Positions 22,600 to 35,019 are shown, counted from the stretch's first letter. The stretch is 64,000 nucleotides of DNA from Mytilus californianus (GCF_021869535.1 NW_026262712.1:113209640-113273639); one strand, 5' to 3'. The notes: generated from the sequence alone by a model not told the origin. A program made the numbers and translations.

Positions 22600-23558
22600 T
22601 GTCTCGCCTTGACGGAGTCAAAAAGCAAGACATAGGTATGCTGTTTCCGGCGTCGGCGGCGGCAGCGTCAACAATGTATTAGTTTGTGATTAGGTCTTGT
22701 TCATGGTGAACCACTAGTGGTAGGTCAATGATATTTGGTATGCAGTTGTATTAGCATTAGCACATCTCATTACTATGGAGATAATTTGGCCCCGCCCCCT
22801 CAGTCAAGGTCTATTGACTTTGACACTTTTCATAGTTTACATGTATTAGTTTGTGATTAGGTCAATTTATGGGGAACCACTAGTGGTAGGTCAATGATAT
22901 TTGGTATGCAGTTGTATAAGCATGGGCAATTCTCATTTCCATGGAGATTAATCGGCTCCGCCCCCTTAGTCATGGTCTATTGACTTTGAAAATTTTGCTA
23001 AGTTAACATGTATTAGTTTGTGATTAGGTTAGTTCAAGGGGAACCTACCAATGTTAATTGGTTTTCAGTTGTATAAGCATTAGCACATCTCATTTCCATG
23101 GAGAATATTTGGCTCCGCCCCCTCAGTCATGGTCTATTGACTTTGAAACTTTTGCTTAGTTTACATGTATTAGTTTGTGATTAGATCAGTTTAAGATGAA
23201 CTTCTAATGTTAAGTCAATGATATTTGGTATGCAAATGTATTGGCATTTGCAAGTATTGTTTCCTTGGAGATTATATAGCCCCACCCCTGATCATGGTTC
23301 ATTGACTTTGAAACTTTTACATAGTTTACAAGTCAATGTTTGTGTTCAGGTTTGTTTAAAGGGAACGACTTATAATAAGTCAATGGTATTTGGTATGCAG
23401 TTGTATTAGCATTGGCACATCTCATTCCATGGAGATTGTTTAGCCATGTACCTTCAGTCATGGTTCATCGACTTTGAATATTTGCATAACTTACATGTTA
23501 AAGTATTGCTATTTTAATTTCAACATTTGCATTATCAAAATTACAAAAAGGCGAGACA
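22600..23558. mobile_element. non-autonomous element with 11-bp inverted ends and 160-bp internal tandem units (pearl-like)
   Basis: Bounded by TGTCTCGCCTT (22600-22610) and AAGGCGAGACA (23548-23558). A GC-rich stretch ('ccggcgtcggcggcggcagc') follows the left end. Then come about five units of roughly 160 bp, each with 'ttagtttgtgattaggt', 'ggtcaatgatatttggtatg', 'atctcatt.ccatggagat' and 'catggtctattgactttga'. The plan of unique ends plus a few 150-200-bp repeats resembles the pearl-type elements described in bivalves (inference). Confidence 0.65.
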
Positions 23559-23797
23559 TATCTCTGTGATAACAGTTTATTAAAAGAATCTATATAGATG
23601 AAAATCGTCTAAGGAAAATCTCTCCTGTATAAATTACACTAAACAATAAATAAGCGGCCACTTGAAGTGGTATCGCTGTCCAGTAAAGTGGCGGTAGTGA
23701 CTTTATTTTATAGCGGTTTTTATATATTCACATCAGTTGAAGCGTCAGTTTGTTGCTGTTTATTACATAAATGTTTTGCTTTGAAACTATAATAAAT

Positions 23798-24185
23798 GGT
23801 GTTTTGTAACCGGAAGCTGTGGTGTCTAACTAGTTCTTCTTTGAAAACTTCATGACATGATCAGTAAGAGTGGCCTTTTGTAACTGGAAGCGGTGGTTTC
23901 TAACTTTTTCTACTTTGAAATCTTCATGAAATTATCAGTAAGGTGGCCTTTTGTAACTGGAAGTGGTGGTATCTAACTCATGATTTCTCCTTTGAAACCC
24001 TAATGACACGGCCAGTAAAAGTAGCCTTTTGTAACTGGAAGCGGTGGTTTCATACTATTTCTCCTTTGAAACCTTCATGACACGGCCAGTAAAATCGGCC
24101 TTTGTATCTGAAGTGATGGCTTGTAACTATGTATCTTCAAAACTTTCATAACACTTTCATTTGAAGCGGCGTTTTGTAACTGTTT
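23798..24185. repeat. tandem repeat, roughly 75-bp unit
   Basis: Five to six imperfect units with 'ggccttttgtaactggaagc', 'ggtggtttctaact', 'cctttgaaaccttcatgaca' and 'cggccagtaaaa'. The preceding stretch 23650-23700 carries a related 'acttgaagtggt' motif. Confidence 0.8.
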
Positions 24186-24779
24186 ATGTTTTCACACGTT
24201 TTTGAATCATTTAATCCATCAAAGTGACAAATCACCGTAAAGACGTTGTATGTACTAATTACATGTACCTATGGGGCAGGTCGTCGGTTTTGTAAAGGTA
24301 AAATAGTATATATCACGATTAATTTACATGTTCAGTTCACATATCACTTGTACCTTTTAATCTATATATGTACCTAGATATAAGAAACGAACTACTATAT
24401 TAAAAATAGGTTAAAATCGATAATCTTCATAGTCGCGTGTTACTTTTAGTCTCCAGGAGACTGGAGGTTTTTTATTTGTGCTCATGGATAAAATAAAAGC
24501 AGAAAAAGATTGTGTATTTCCAATAACGGACCCACTATGGGATTGAACATTTAAATGACGATAATATCAATAATTGAACAGATTGCAACATTGAATAACT
24601 CAACAAAGATGTGGTACAAGGTGAAAGACGCTTTTAATATGTTTCTAAAATACTAGTAGATTTATAAACATGTTCAAACAGAAACACTTTAACTCATGTT
24701 AAAGAAATATATGAAGCAAATGTATCATGCTGAAACGAAACTGTTTGGTTTTGTTAGCAGTTATCTTATGTGAAAACAC

Positions 24780-24960
24780 ACTGTTTTTGGTGGGACTCGT
24801 CTTGCTCAGTCTTTAGTTTCCTATGTAGTGTTTTGTGAACGTGTTTTGTCTTTTCGTCTTTCGTTTGTTTGTCATGGTGTTGTCATCAGTTTCTCTCGAC
24901 TTATGATTTTCGGGTGACCCTTGGCATCTTCCGCCTGCCTGTTTTATACGATTAAAACAC
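24780..24960 (+). repeat. dispersed repeat family B copy
   Basis: 'ggtgggactcgtcttgctca', 'gtctttagtttcctatgtag', 'tgtttgtcatggtgttgtca', then 'cttatgattttcgggtga'. Other copies: 28950-29035, 34838-35010, 47545-47690, 50285-50480 (plus); 32050-32100 and 57970-58060 (minus). Non-coding. Confidence 0.55.
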
Positions 24961-25033
24961 CATACCCTCTACAATTCAAATTCAGATATGACAAAATGTA
25001 TCTGTTCAAATATTCTTATAGAGTATCATCAAT

Positions 25034-25220
25034 GAGGGGCCTGATGGGTTATTTTCGTTTTTCGTGATCGGCGCATTTTCGCTATCGTGATCCGTTTTTC
25101 TACAGATTTTTTTTTTATATTTTCGTGATCCGTGATCATGGAAATTTATTTTCTGTGAATCGTGATTGACAAAAAAATCAACTCGTGATGAGACCCCCCC
25201 CCCCCCCCATCAGGCCCCTC
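25034..25220. mobile_element. short foldback element (MITE-like)
   Basis: Inverted ends: GAGGGGCCTGATGGG at 25034-25048 and its complement CCATCAGGCCCCTC ending at 25220. Direct repeats TCATCAAT lie at 25026-25033 and 25219-25226; the right one overlaps the inverted repeat by two bases, so the duplication is 6-8 bp. The interior has repeated 'cgtgatc' motifs and ends in a C homopolymer. Confidence 0.65.
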
Positions 25221-25229
25221 ATCAATGTT

Positions 25230-27400
25230 AGTACTTGGTTTTAGTATTGTCTAAAATGTAACTAGTAACATATCTTATTCAAACGTCAGCGTTTTTATTC
25301 TTTTATGTAAACGTTATACAGTCGTCGTTTTCTTCATTTTTAAGTTGAGATTACTGCACTGAATCAAAAGAAAGAAAACAATTCAGAAAATGCATTAACA
25401 TTTGATTCATTTTATTATCTAGACTGAATTATTAAGCATAAAAGGAAATCCAAGATACCGACATTAATTTGATGCATCTTAACCATGCATGACTAGCATT
25501 TTAATATCTTCATTGTTGGTTAAACCAAACACAAGTAACACAACAAAATTCGTTTTAATGTTTTTTTGAACACCTGTGTTTCGGGAAGATGACTTTACAT
25601 TTGGTTACTAAACTTTCTCCAGTATCAATATTTATTTAATAGCATTCCGGTACACAATCTCTCGGGTTTTTACAGTCCAGTGGCATCAACCCATTGTGTT
25701 AGTGATGCACCTATGCACTTACAGCCCACCAGCAGTGCAATCGAACCAGTAGTAAACATACAAGATTACAAGAAACCGATACTAAAATGATACACTTTAT
25801 AACTGATACAATGTGATGAGTGTAGCATCTTGAGCATGGACCTGTTCTTAAAGTTATGATTCTTTTTTTTTACAAAACTTTCTCTGATCTTAAGTTTGTT
25901 ATGATGTACAACTGATTTCCTGTTTAATATTTGCGAATCCTTTTTTTAACATTATCATTATTTTTTTCTCATTTGTGTTATTTGTTTTTAGCTTAATTGG
26001 TGTTATATTATTACTACTAGTAATATATCCGCTTTATAATGGGGGTGAGTAGCATTTTTTGTTGTTGACATTTTCCATTAAGTGAATTTTCCTGAAATGG
26101 GTGTTGGCCATCTTGAGCATTGGCACTTGCTGCCATATTTAAAACCCACTGAACATCTACATATGATGCTTGAAAATAGATAAGGTAAATTCCCCAGATG
26201 AAATGTGCACGCTATAGTACATTAAATATACTTAGAACACTTAATGTAAATGATCCCACTTTCCGATAATATAGTTCCTGACCACTTCTAGTTGAGTAGG
26301 TTTAGGTTTAATGTGTAAATAAGATACAGGAAACATGACAAGGACGATAATCCGGTTATTTCCGGTTGTCACCAAATATAGAAACATCAATGAAGATGCT
26401 CCTGCTTAATATGAGAATATTTGACTTTAGCAAAGAATCCCCTTTGGTAGGCCAGATTTTCCCCTGAATTTTTTCACAGCAGGGCCATTTATCAAAATCC
26501 CTTCAATATTTTTCTAAAACTCACAGAATCATATATTTAAATGTGTAATTTAAAGGTTTAACAACATTTCGGTGCATTTTTAAACAGTTGACCTCAGACT
26601 AAATACATCAAGATGGCTCAATACTGCAATTTAGAAAGATTTATGCAAATCTATCCTAAAATGCATAAAATGGACATCCTTAACTAAAACCAAAAATGAT
26701 GGGAAGTAAAAATATACATTGTCCTTGGAATGCAACTTAATACATTTTGGTTACTCGGAAATGTCCCTCAAAGGAAAATTTTAAGAAAACTTGTAACATT
26801 TACAATTTTGCTTTCAAAAGCAAACTAAAGCGCTGAATAATTAATAGATTTTGACTCTTGTGCGTGAAAAAATATAGGCTCTACCATTTTATTCCACATT
26901 TGTAGCTATATAAAACAAATAGTTCCTTGCGCACAACTCGTGTTACTGCACCTTCATTAGGTACGCTTGTGGCCAAATATTTGAAAAGTCCAATTATTAA
27001 ACGTTTTAGAGCTCAAAAACAAGAAAGAACATACAAATCAGCCAAAACAATATGTTGTTATTGATACACAATGTTATAACTTTATATATAATACAATATT
27101 TTTTATAATTACTGTTATTCTAGTTCTCATGTCTTACAAGGAGGCCAACTGGACTTACAAGGAGGTCAACAGGACTTGCAAAATCATAAGACAAAATACC
27201 AAATCAGCAACCGGAGAAATGGAAGACAAAACAAGACATGCTGTACAACGAACAACTACGTGTATGTTCACATCTTCAAGTTGAGAAAACAACATTGATA
27301 TAAAGAGATGTGATATGCTTGTGAATGACGCAAATGTCCACCACATTGCTGAGTTCAAACACTTTTATAATTTCGGACTTTCATGCAATAAATAACACTT
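25230..27400. other. no gene recognised
   Basis: AT-rich non-coding sequence. A 67-codon minus-strand frame near 27155-27358 lacks recognisable motifs. A small direct repeat ('ttacaaggaggccaactgga' / 'ttacaaggaggtcaacagga') sits at about 27132-27174. Confidence 0.45.
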
Positions 27401-27409
27401 TATACATTT

Positions 27410-27530
27410 CATACGTCCGAAGCACTTTTCTGGATTAACCATTATTCAGGAAGTTCAACGTTGAAACATTAACATTTGATCCCAGGGAAAACATTTGATC
27501 CCATTTGAAAGCCAGGGATGAATTAACACG
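27410..27530 (+). repeat. dispersed repeat family G copy
   Basis: 'cgtccgaagcacttttctgg' and 'gaaagccagggatgaatt', with a short internal direct duplication ('aacatttgatccca' twice). Confidence 0.45.
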
Positions 27531-27539
27531 CAGAAATTT

Positions 27540-28940
27540 TTAAAGCTGTATGACCAAAGCTTCTCAATCATCAAGTTGCTATCAATATATTTTAGTTTCT
27601 ATTGAAGATTTTCTGCAAATTTTGATTTATGTCGGCGACTATTACGTTTGCAGTTGCAGATCCAGAATTTTGAAAGGTTGGAGGGACAAAAGGCAACGTC
27701 AAGAGCTAGTGGGACTGGTAAAACGTCTTTGCAGTAACCATTCATGTAGCTGCATATAGCCCCCTTCCCTAAATCCGTCTCTGGTTTGCTTTAAATATAA
27801 AAAAAATAGATGATAATATTTTCTTTATCAAGTACATCATGCAACGAATCTTATCTCATATCTCATTGTGACTGTCAAACTTGTAAGTACGCACTTTAGA
27901 CTAATTATGATTATAAAAACGCATTAACTTATTTATAACCACCAATGTATTACCAATACGCAATAATAAACAACTACAAACCCTGTTCCGGTGTTATAAC
28001 TACCTACTTATTGAATCTGTATAATCAAGGACTGTTATTTTACCTAATAATTTAATAAGGTGTGACCTTGGAAACTCTACGTTTTAATTCTAAATGCATA
28101 TATATAGTATTCCCTTATTCCAAAATATAAAAAAAATTGTGTACAAAATGTCTTTTATTGCTCTGTTTTCGGTGTGTAGTTTTGGAGCAAGCTTTTTATG
28201 AACTGAACCCAGAATTAAACTTGATCGACCGATATTCAAAGGACAATTGATATTTTGATTTTGTGAGAAAATTTTTTAAATAACATTTTAATTTCACCAA
28301 ATTCAGTTTACTCTTATAGACTGGAGCCTGAAGTGATGTAAATTCGGGTTAGTTTGCACTTCTTTCCCAGGTTATCAAGTTTTGTGATGGAAGTTTTAAA
28401 TTGTTTCATACAGCGGACCAGATGAACAATACAATGATTCAGGTATTGTCCTCTTCAATAAATCATTTCAAGAAAATAAAATTTTTCTAAAAACAAAACG
28501 ATTTTTTAAGGCATCCAAACCAATAACACAAATTCGTTAAGAAAATTGCCGACATTAAATGTACAATGGTATGCATAAATATAAAATAACTCTAAGACAT
28601 GAAAAAAATGTGTTCATGTAAACCAGTTAATACCGATTTAATTCAGTGTACAGGAGAGGAAGTAAATATAAGGACATACCAATTATTTCAATATGATAAT
28701 TGTATAGAATTGGTTGAACAATAATTTGTCATTTAAATATAGATGTATTTTTGCAAGGAAGTAAGGGGTAGCTCTCCTCAAAATAAAAACCAGAAGGTAA
28801 AAACGAGAACGAAAAGTGAATGTTCACGAGAGGACACAAAGAGATGAATTTCATGTTATTTTAAAATGCCTTTTGCTTCCAGATCTATTTAAAGATGAAG
28901 TATGATCATGTACTTACTATGAGCGAAAAAGACGGTTGTC
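27540..28940. other. no gene recognised
   Basis: Non-coding AT-rich sequence. The 69-codon frame at 27550-27759 has no recognised features. Confidence 0.4.
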
Positions 28941-28949
28941 ACTTGTTAT

Positions 28950-29035
28950 CCTTCGGGTGCACATGAAATCTACCCTGGATTTTGGTGGAGTTTGTGTTGT
29001 TCAGTCTTTAGTTTATATGTAGTTTTGAAGACTTG
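28950..29035 (+). repeat. dispersed repeat family B copy
   Basis: 'ccttcgggtgcacatgaaat', 'ttttggtggagtttgtgttg' and 'ttcagtctttagtttatatg', parallel to the 34.8-kb copy. Confidence 0.5.
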
Positions 29036-29039
29036 TTTG

Positions 29040-30365
29040 TTTAATATTCTGCTACGTTAATTGACAAAACCTGCAACAATATTTATGGAGGAGAAATAAG
29101 TGTTTCATATACAACATATTTGTGAAACTAATAAAGAGCCAATAATAAAATATTGAATCTTGGAACTTTATAAATGTGGAATGAGGTCGACACTCAAGGT
29201 GTCGGGTTTCAAAGTTTAATACATAAATAGGTAGGAGACATCAAAACCAAAATACCTAAACAAAAGGAAGAGATCGGCCATTGCTCTAACCTGTATAATC
29301 CAAATTAAAGTTTCATGCTTTGTGCAAAACATTATTTCATATTTGTTTATTTTCACCCAAGAACAGCAGACTGAAGATAACATTGCATACTTTACATGTA
29401 CAAATGTAGTTGTGTATCATAAGAATAAACCTGTAGGCTAATGTACCATCATGTCATCTTACATATAACACGCTTATCACGACATCTAATAATCACGTCA
29501 ATATTATGGCAATACTGGAAAATTTACTTTTTAATTGATCAATTTTTAAATTAACAAGATTTAAAAAGATAATGACAGAGCGCATTGTTTCTTTTAATTC
29601 AAAATATCTGACACGAAGTGAAAGAAATCTTTTCAAAATGTCCTAAAATGTCAATATCAAGTCAACTTCATGTGTCATAACAAAATGAACCTAGATCTTA
29701 TACTGAAATAAAAGTCTTTGTAGTGACCTTTTTATTTTTTAACTCTTAACAATTAACAAACGAACAGATTCTAAATTCTTGATTTCATTTTTTTTTTAAA
29801 TTATCCACCATTGTATGGAAATTATTGTTTTTGTGGATTGAAATTGGAATTGAATTGTAAACCATGCTTTCAATCAAACAGATTATTTTCTCTGATTATA
29901 AAAATCTCCTGACAAGACTTTCTTTTGAACCCCCACTATGTATGTCTATTCTAAAATGTCGAACCAGCCAGATCTTTCATCACAAAATATGGTATTGCAT
30001 TATCAAATAATATCTTTTGTTTAATTAAGACCTGACTGTACAAATTCGGTACATTTTGTACTTGTAAAAATATATCGTGTAATTGATGTTTGACTAAAAC
30101 GTACGTCAATACGCGGGGTACTTTAGTCCTAAACGATGAAATCACAGTCTACGGAATATTACTACTTTATTACTAGCTTACTTTTTTAAAACTTATTAAC
30201 TTACTTTACTTTTATAAACATTCTTGCAAAATAATATGATTATTATGAAATATGATCAGATGTAATAGAAAAATTTTAATTTCTTATAGTCTGGCCTCTA
30301 CTGAAAAAAGAATGAAAAATGAAAAGATCTGAATGAATAAAGATCAAAATGTACTAAGAATAAAA
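29040..30365. other. no gene recognised
   Basis: AT-rich sequence without long frames, domain motifs or obvious repeats. Confidence 0.4.
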
Positions 30366-30369
30366 AAGA

Positions 30370-30760
30370 TCAATTGAACATTTCGTACATGTTTAGGACG
30401 AAAACAAATTATCAATACATGTAGTAGGTAGGTTTTGCACGCCAGGGGTCGACCAGGATAAAGAGCGAGAAATATAGACTGCCACTGGAAAAAGGGGCAT
30501 TTGGGATAGGGAAAGAAATATTGTATATAGCAACATGCCACCCATGGGCCCATCAAAGAATTATTGCACAGGTTCTTATCGTGCAAAGAGCATGCCACTC
30601 TCTCTAAACGAGGCTTCGGGTTTAACGTCACCATTCTGACCGAACATGGCTGCGAATTAATACACCAAAAATGACGCACCACTTCGGTAAGTATTGTACA
30701 TTTGGAAGAAGACCAAAATGACCATTTCTGTATACCCCAGTCACCTTGGGGGAAAGATCA
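30370..30760 (-). mobile_element. dispersed element family E copy, inverted
   Basis: Reverse complement of the 21-kb copy: 'tttcgtacatgtttaggacg', 'tatagcaacatgccaccca', 'gcaaagagcatgccactctc' and 'attctgaccgaacatggctg'. Lies about 300 bp from a forward copy. Confidence 0.65.
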
Positions 30761-31057
30761 ATCTACCATTGAGAGTAAGAACGAACAACACTGAAAAATT
30801 TAGTTAAAATTATAAAACAAAATCCGAGCATAGATATAAACATAGGACATACACTGAGGATTTGATATGTCAACAGTGATATACGAATTTGGCCTACACT
30901 TTGTAATATTATCTTTTATATTTATTAAATCCAAGATAAACATGTTAATGTTACATCCATCTTATCTAAACACAAAGTCAATTTAGTGTTTTGTGTTTAT
31001 GTCAAATTGGCCTATAGTCCTTTTTAGAAGCTTCAAAGACATTTGATATTTTTATTT

Positions 31058-31443
31058 CCCCCTGACGAATGGGGTATATAAATATTGTCATCCCTGGACT
31101 TCTCCCCTACGGCCGTTAAAACAATGCAATAAATAGAGAGGTACGTTTTGCTATGTGGGATGTATGAATACGCAGTCCCATCCTCGACCTCTACATGTGA
31201 AAGAACCCTTCCAAGAAATCGTTAAGGATTCCGTAGGTGACCTGTTGCAAGGCTAAATGTTTGCCCCTATCCAACATAGGGTAACTCTCATTTTCCAATG
31301 GCTGTCAAACTCCCACCCTTCATCGTAGTCGAGCTTATTTAAAGGACCTACCTAATGGTTTTATTGTAAATATGTTTGCGTCCTGAATATGCATGGAACA
31401 ATTACCATTGGACGTTAATCAAAAAACAATAAATCAATCAATA
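31058..31443 (+). mobile_element. dispersed element family E copy
   Basis: 'ccgtaggtgacctgttgcaa', 'ctctcattttccaatggctg', 'aaaggacctacctaatgg', 'cattggacgttaatcaaaa' and an (atca)n tail. Confidence 0.65.
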
Positions 31444-32117
31444 CATATGTTTTATATAGTTGTTGATATGAGGATCTGGGCTGATAAACTACTAAAGAAC
31501 GGACAGATCTTTCTACAAGTCCTACGATATTTTAGTACTACGATTGGATATCTTAACTTAAGTGGTTTTATGCATATCAGCCCTGTACTATTTACTTAAT
31601 TACAAAGACACAAAATGTCACTGAACATTTTACAAAACTTTTAAACATATTTTTTGGTTTATTACTTGATAGAATTTTTTTTTTATTTTGAACAGACGAA
31701 AAAAAAATAATCTTAAATTATAATCCAATACAATATAGAGCAGTTATTATTAACCAATATAGTTACATGTTTTAATTGAAATTGGTAAATACAGATGAAA
31801 AGTGACTTCTTTCTGTGCTCTCAAAGCAAATTACAAATGTACATGGGGTAATGTCTGTGACTGGACTATCGTAACGAATGGAGTGTATGTGCAATGATCC
31901 CGTGTTTTGTACCTTAGTAGATTTTTTTCTGGTTTCTGAAGTGAAAAGAACACATCGATCCTGTTGCATTATAATAGGTTTCCTAGACAAAGTGTTGTTA
32001 GACGTTCTTAGTGCCAACACCTTGGAAGACAAAGATGCATAGATGTATAGAGAAAAATAGAGGCGGAGATACCAAAAGGAGAATGAAAACTCATAAGTCG
32101 AAGAGAAACGGTCATAT

Positions 32118-32235
32118 GCGGTATGGTTTTTGCTCATTGTTGAAGGCCGAACGGTAACGTATAGTAGTTAAATTCTGTCTCATTTGGTCTCTGGTGGAGA
32201 GATGTCTCATTGGCAAGCATACCACATCTTATACA
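32118..32235 (+). repeat. dispersed repeat family A copy
   Basis: 'gcggtatggtttttgctcat', 'gaaggccgaacggtaacg', 'tggtggagagatgtctcatt' and 'aagcataccacatctta' in the family order. Preceded at 32050-32100 by a reverse fragment of family B. Confidence 0.6.
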
Positions 32236-32392
32236 AAGATTATCTTAAACTATATAGAATGTATCTGAGAGTTTTTGTAAACAGTATAAATATATTATGA
32301 AAGATTTAATTTGCTATAAATGATCTATAAACTTTAAAACCGTTTTTCATTTTATGAATAAGCCAACAATTCAGAGACAAATATTGCAGTCA

Positions 32393-32490
32393 TGCATATT
32401 CAGGACGAGAGGAAAATAAAACTCAACGTTCCCAATATGACCGGACGTGGCTGCGTATTTATGCATCCAAGGTGCCCTTTTACCATGGGT
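32393..32490 (-). mobile_element. dispersed element family E fragment
   Basis: 'catgcatattcaggacgag' joined directly to 'cgttcccaatatgaccggac' and 'gtggctgcgtatttatgc': both ends present, the middle missing. Confidence 0.5.
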
Positions 32491-32949
32491 CTTGATGCTG
32501 GACAGAAAAAATCCTTGTAATAATATAAGAATATCTCTATTTCAGAGGTAACACTTCGGTTTAGTATTAAAGGAAAGAAGAGTTTACATTTAATGCAATT
32601 GTGAATACAGAATATGTCAATATTTGTACCCGAGAAAATCGAACGTGTACGTTTACTTTTAGATGGCCGCCATTCAGCAGAATGCACAGCGACTATCGTT
32701 TGATCAGAAATCAATAATTTAAACAAAGGCAACAGTTAGGGCAGAGAAAGTGAAACAAATTCACATGGAGCTATTACTGTTATAATTTAGAATGTTAGTA
32801 AAAAACCTTATAGGCTAAACTCTGAAAGTAATTAATCCTTCTTTCACCTGAGAGTGATAAAACAATGTATGAAATTTAACAATAGTCTAACCTGAAGATT
32901 TAAAGGACCAATCAGGGAGGGGCTTATTAACAAATTCCCATCAGTATAT

Positions 32950-33625
32950 CGGCGTTTTGCATTTGCGCCGATCTGCATTTCATTTGCGCCGATTTTTTCT
33001 TTCATTTGCGCCGATTTTTTTTTCATTTGCGCCGATTTTTTTACAGGTAAATTACAGGTGAATGTTATAATTCATTTATCATTATAGACCTCTTCCGTTC
33101 GCCAGTTGTACAAATGTTATGAATTGTCAATCATAACATGCATATAACTGTTGTCCTCTGCTCACCACGGGGAGGTGGAAGTAGGATTTTGAGCAGGATA
33201 AGTCAATTTAAAAAGCACTATGTTCAAATACATTAAATCATAAATCTGTTCTTGCCGAGCATTTATAGGCAACACATCTAATATATTCCTTTCTTGTGAT
33301 TTCGTCTCTATATTTGTCGTAATTGTCAATAACAAAGTCCATCTTTTCTTTCTCTGGCTAACGTACTGGTGTGTGCATTTCTAGAGTTCGCATTTTAACA
33401 TACGTAACGGCCTGGATTTTCTTAACTTAAACATAAGCGAACATCGTTTATAACCAGATTTTACCAATATACATTCAAGGTATAGTACAGGTACAAATAT
33501 TTACTCACCTGTGTTAAACTGTAAATGCAATTAGGAGCAAATATAAAATCGGCGCAAATGAAAAATGAAATCGGCGCAAATGAAAGAATGAAAATTTTAA
33601 AAATCGGCGCAAATGTCATACGCCC
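32950..33625. mobile_element. MITE with 8-bp target-site duplication and iterated ends
   Basis: Flanked by CAGTATAT at 32942-32949 and 33626-33633. The ends are imperfect inverted repeats of about 23 bp (left CGGCGTTTTGCATTTGCGCC; right, read inverted, GGGCGTATGACATTTGCGCC). Behind each end, the cassette 'catttgcgccgattttt' is repeated several times pointing inward (32960-33045 left; 33545-33615 right). No transposase. An 8-bp duplication and short inverted repeats are what hAT-superfamily transposases leave (established), so a hAT-mobilised MITE is the likely class (inference). Confidence 0.8.
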
Positions 33626-34440
33626 CAGTATATGAAGACTGCATTTTTATTGTAAATGCATCTACTATTGTTTTGATTTTAAATGGGTTGTGTGTTCAAG
33701 GTTCTGAAAAACTGAAAGCGTTTATGAAACCTGGTGATATAATAGTTACCCAGAACTCGCTTTTGTTTTTGTTATTCTAGCTTTTACTGATATGCAATTT
33801 CATTATTCACTCCGGAGGCAATATATGAATTAATAGATCAAGAAAGTCAATGGATTTCGTGGATACTGAAAAAATCGGGTAAAAGTTCAGTTCACAGAGT
33901 ACGAAAACCACACAGAATCACTTGTAACATCAAATACTTTTAGTAGACTTTGATCATCAAAATACATGTATCTCGTCTCAAATGAAAACAAGTACACGAT
34001 TAAATATAGAAAAGTGATAGTCTGGCCTATCAAAGTACATTTATTGACCTTGTGTGAAGTATACATCACTATCAGAAATTATGTAACGTGTTTGATACAA
34101 AATGGTTTAAAAGTTGTTTTGTGAAGAATGCAGAAATAATTATGTCAATAGTGTGGTCTGCTTAAATATATAAATATTTAATATGTTGAGGAAAAAACTA
34201 AATATAAAATTCACTTATTGAATTACATGCTAGTTGGCACCCCTGACCCCTGAGATATAGATTCAACCTATATCTAACTGAATGTATGCCACATGTATGT
34301 CATCTTAACTTAAAATCTTTGCTTATTGATCAGATTGTGTTTTGCAATATATACTACATGACTTATTCAAGCAGTTTGCAAAATACAAAAATCTTGTCCG
34401 AATTGAACCAGTTTACACATTTTACAAGTGCAATTTGGGG

Positions 34441-34735
34441 GGGAGGGGGGTCGCTCGGTGGCCAAGTGGTCTAAGTAGTTCTACTACTGTAATCACTAGC
34501 CAGTCAACACCAACACTGAGGTTGTGAGTTCGAACCCCGCTCGTGCGGGTGCACTCGACTCCAATCTTAATTGACTAGGATTGTCAGTTTTCCTATCCAA
34601 GGTCGGTGGTTTTCTCCGGGCACTCCGGCTTCCTCCACCAATAAAAACTGGCCGCCACGAAAAAGCCCAAATGTGGCGCTTAAAAGTGGCGTTAAAAAAC
34701 TAACAATCAATTAATCAATCAATCAATCAATCTTT
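34441..34735 (+). mobile_element. tRNA-derived SINE
   Basis: Head resembles a tRNA gene with internal promoter boxes: box A 'ggtggccaagtggtctaag' and box B 'gagttcgaacccc', separated by a tRNA-length body with a long variable region (Ser/Leu-like, inference). A roughly 180-bp non-tRNA body follows ('gttttctccgggcactccgg', 'cttcctccaccaataaaaac', 'tggcgttaaaaaactaacaa') and a tail of (atca)n. Not a functional tRNA: the acceptor stem does not pair and the sequence runs on. Confidence 0.75.
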
Positions 34736-34837
34736 GCAAGTTATTGTGCAATCATTTCAAAGACTGCATTTACATCCAGGTTTCGAAAACTAAATTTACA
34801 TGTACATGCATACATTTGAATTATAAAAGACCTAAAC

Positions 34838-35010
34838 GTGCAGCAGGATCTTCTCACCTTTCCGGAGTACATGAGATCAATTTTGCTTTTTGGTGGGTTT
34901 TGTGTTGCTCTGTATTATAGTTATATATGTAGTCATATGTATTTTCGTCGTTCATCTTTTCCCGCCATGGTTTTCAGTCGGTTTCTCTTCAACTTATTCA
35001 AAGACAAACT
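34838..35010 (+). repeat. dispersed repeat family B copy (fullest)
   Basis: 'tgcagcaggatcttctcacc', 'tttccggagtacatgagatc', 'tttttggtgggttttgtgtt' and 'cgccatggttttcagtcgg'. Provides the 5' part missing in other copies. Confidence 0.55.
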
Positions 35011-35019
35011 TTTTAACTT

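Noticed and set aside
31772..32137. 121-codon minus-strand frame
   Set aside because: Begins in family A and overlaps a reverse family B fragment; repeat-derived.
34441..34560. Functional tRNA gene (Ser/Leu-like)
   Set aside because: Box A and B are present, but stems do not close and the sequence continues into a SINE body and (atca)n tail.
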